This document shows positions 5,364 through 5,392 of a stretch of DNA of 5,392 nt, one piece after another (positions within the stretch are counted from its first letter, which is position 1; each line of letters opens with the position of its first letter). Source of the DNA: Synergistaceae bacterium (GTDB taxonomy: Bacteria > Synergistota > Synergistia > Synergistales > Synergistaceae). The position numbers were made by a program, and so were the translations under genes. The DNA is taken from contig JAISLO010000309.1 in assembly GCA_031290815.1 (NCBI GenBank), positions 1 through 5,392 of the forward strand, in the 5' to 3' direction. The notes under the pieces were generated by a model. It worked only from the letters and a program-made list of their open reading frames with translations, did no database searches and had not been told where the DNA came from.

Positions 5364-5392
5364 GTGGGCGGACAAAGTAAATGCAACCTTTG

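Noticed and set aside
5381..5392. ATG at 5381 as the start of a next gene, with GGCGGA upstream
   Set aside because: Only four codons are visible before the window ends, so coding cannot be judged.
1..5392. CRISPR array, tRNA/rRNA genes, insertion sequence or phage genes
   Set aside because: No regularly spaced repeats, no cloverleaf or rRNA-like sequence, and no transposase or integrase motif was seen.

Overview
The window is a same-strand bacterial gene cluster, moderately GC-rich, with Shine-Dalgarno sites and tight gene spacing. It encodes a small eukaryotic-like Ser/Thr phosphorylation module. The zinc-ribbon kinase and the zinc-ribbon FHA protein resemble families I associate with anaerobic Bacillota, Synergistota and some Desulfobacterota-like bacteria. 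The sequence alone does not fix the taxon, so the organism assignment is weak.

Layout, all on the + strand: (1) 2-85, the last 27 codons of an upstream gene ending in a membrane segment, whose TGA overlaps the next ATG by one base; (2) 85-1935, a Ser/Thr kinase with an N-terminal zinc ribbon, a kinase domain, a Thr-containing linker, one transmembrane helix and C-terminal Sel1-like repeats predicted outside the membrane; (3) 2000-2824, a soluble protein with an N-terminal zinc-binding motif and a C-terminal FHA domain; (4) 2855-3802, a PP2C phosphatase with a C-terminal membrane anchor; (5) 3848-4564, an N-terminal canonical FHA domain followed by two transmembrane helices; (6) 4574-5227, an exported permuted papain-fold (YiiX / peptidase C92-like) hydrolase read from a TTG start. 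After 5227 the operon-like spacing ends. The last 165 bases hold what looks like a fragment of an AAA+ ATPase gene (pore-loop-1 region, no Walker A) and a possible minus-strand extended -10 box.

Working model (inference): the kinase senses something outside the membrane through its Sel1-like repeats and phosphorylates threonines in its own linker and in the linker of the soluble FHA protein. The FHA domains read these marks and the PP2C erases them. Kinase, phosphatase and the second FHA protein are each membrane-anchored next to their cytoplasmic domain, so signalling would occur at the inner face of the membrane. The exported hydrolase is the likeliest effector or envelope-modifying output encoded here. 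The logic resembles the PpkA-PppA-Fha pathway of type VI secretion, but no secretion gene is visible in the window.

The most notable observations are: a recurring Thr-x-x-hydrophobic pattern in the kinase linker, one copy of which closely matches the linker of the neighbouring FHA protein; short ORFs that exactly bridge the two longest intergenic gaps through overlapping stop/start codons; an in-frame A AAA AAA heptamer at the kinase membrane boundary; and the AAA+ remnant at the right end.
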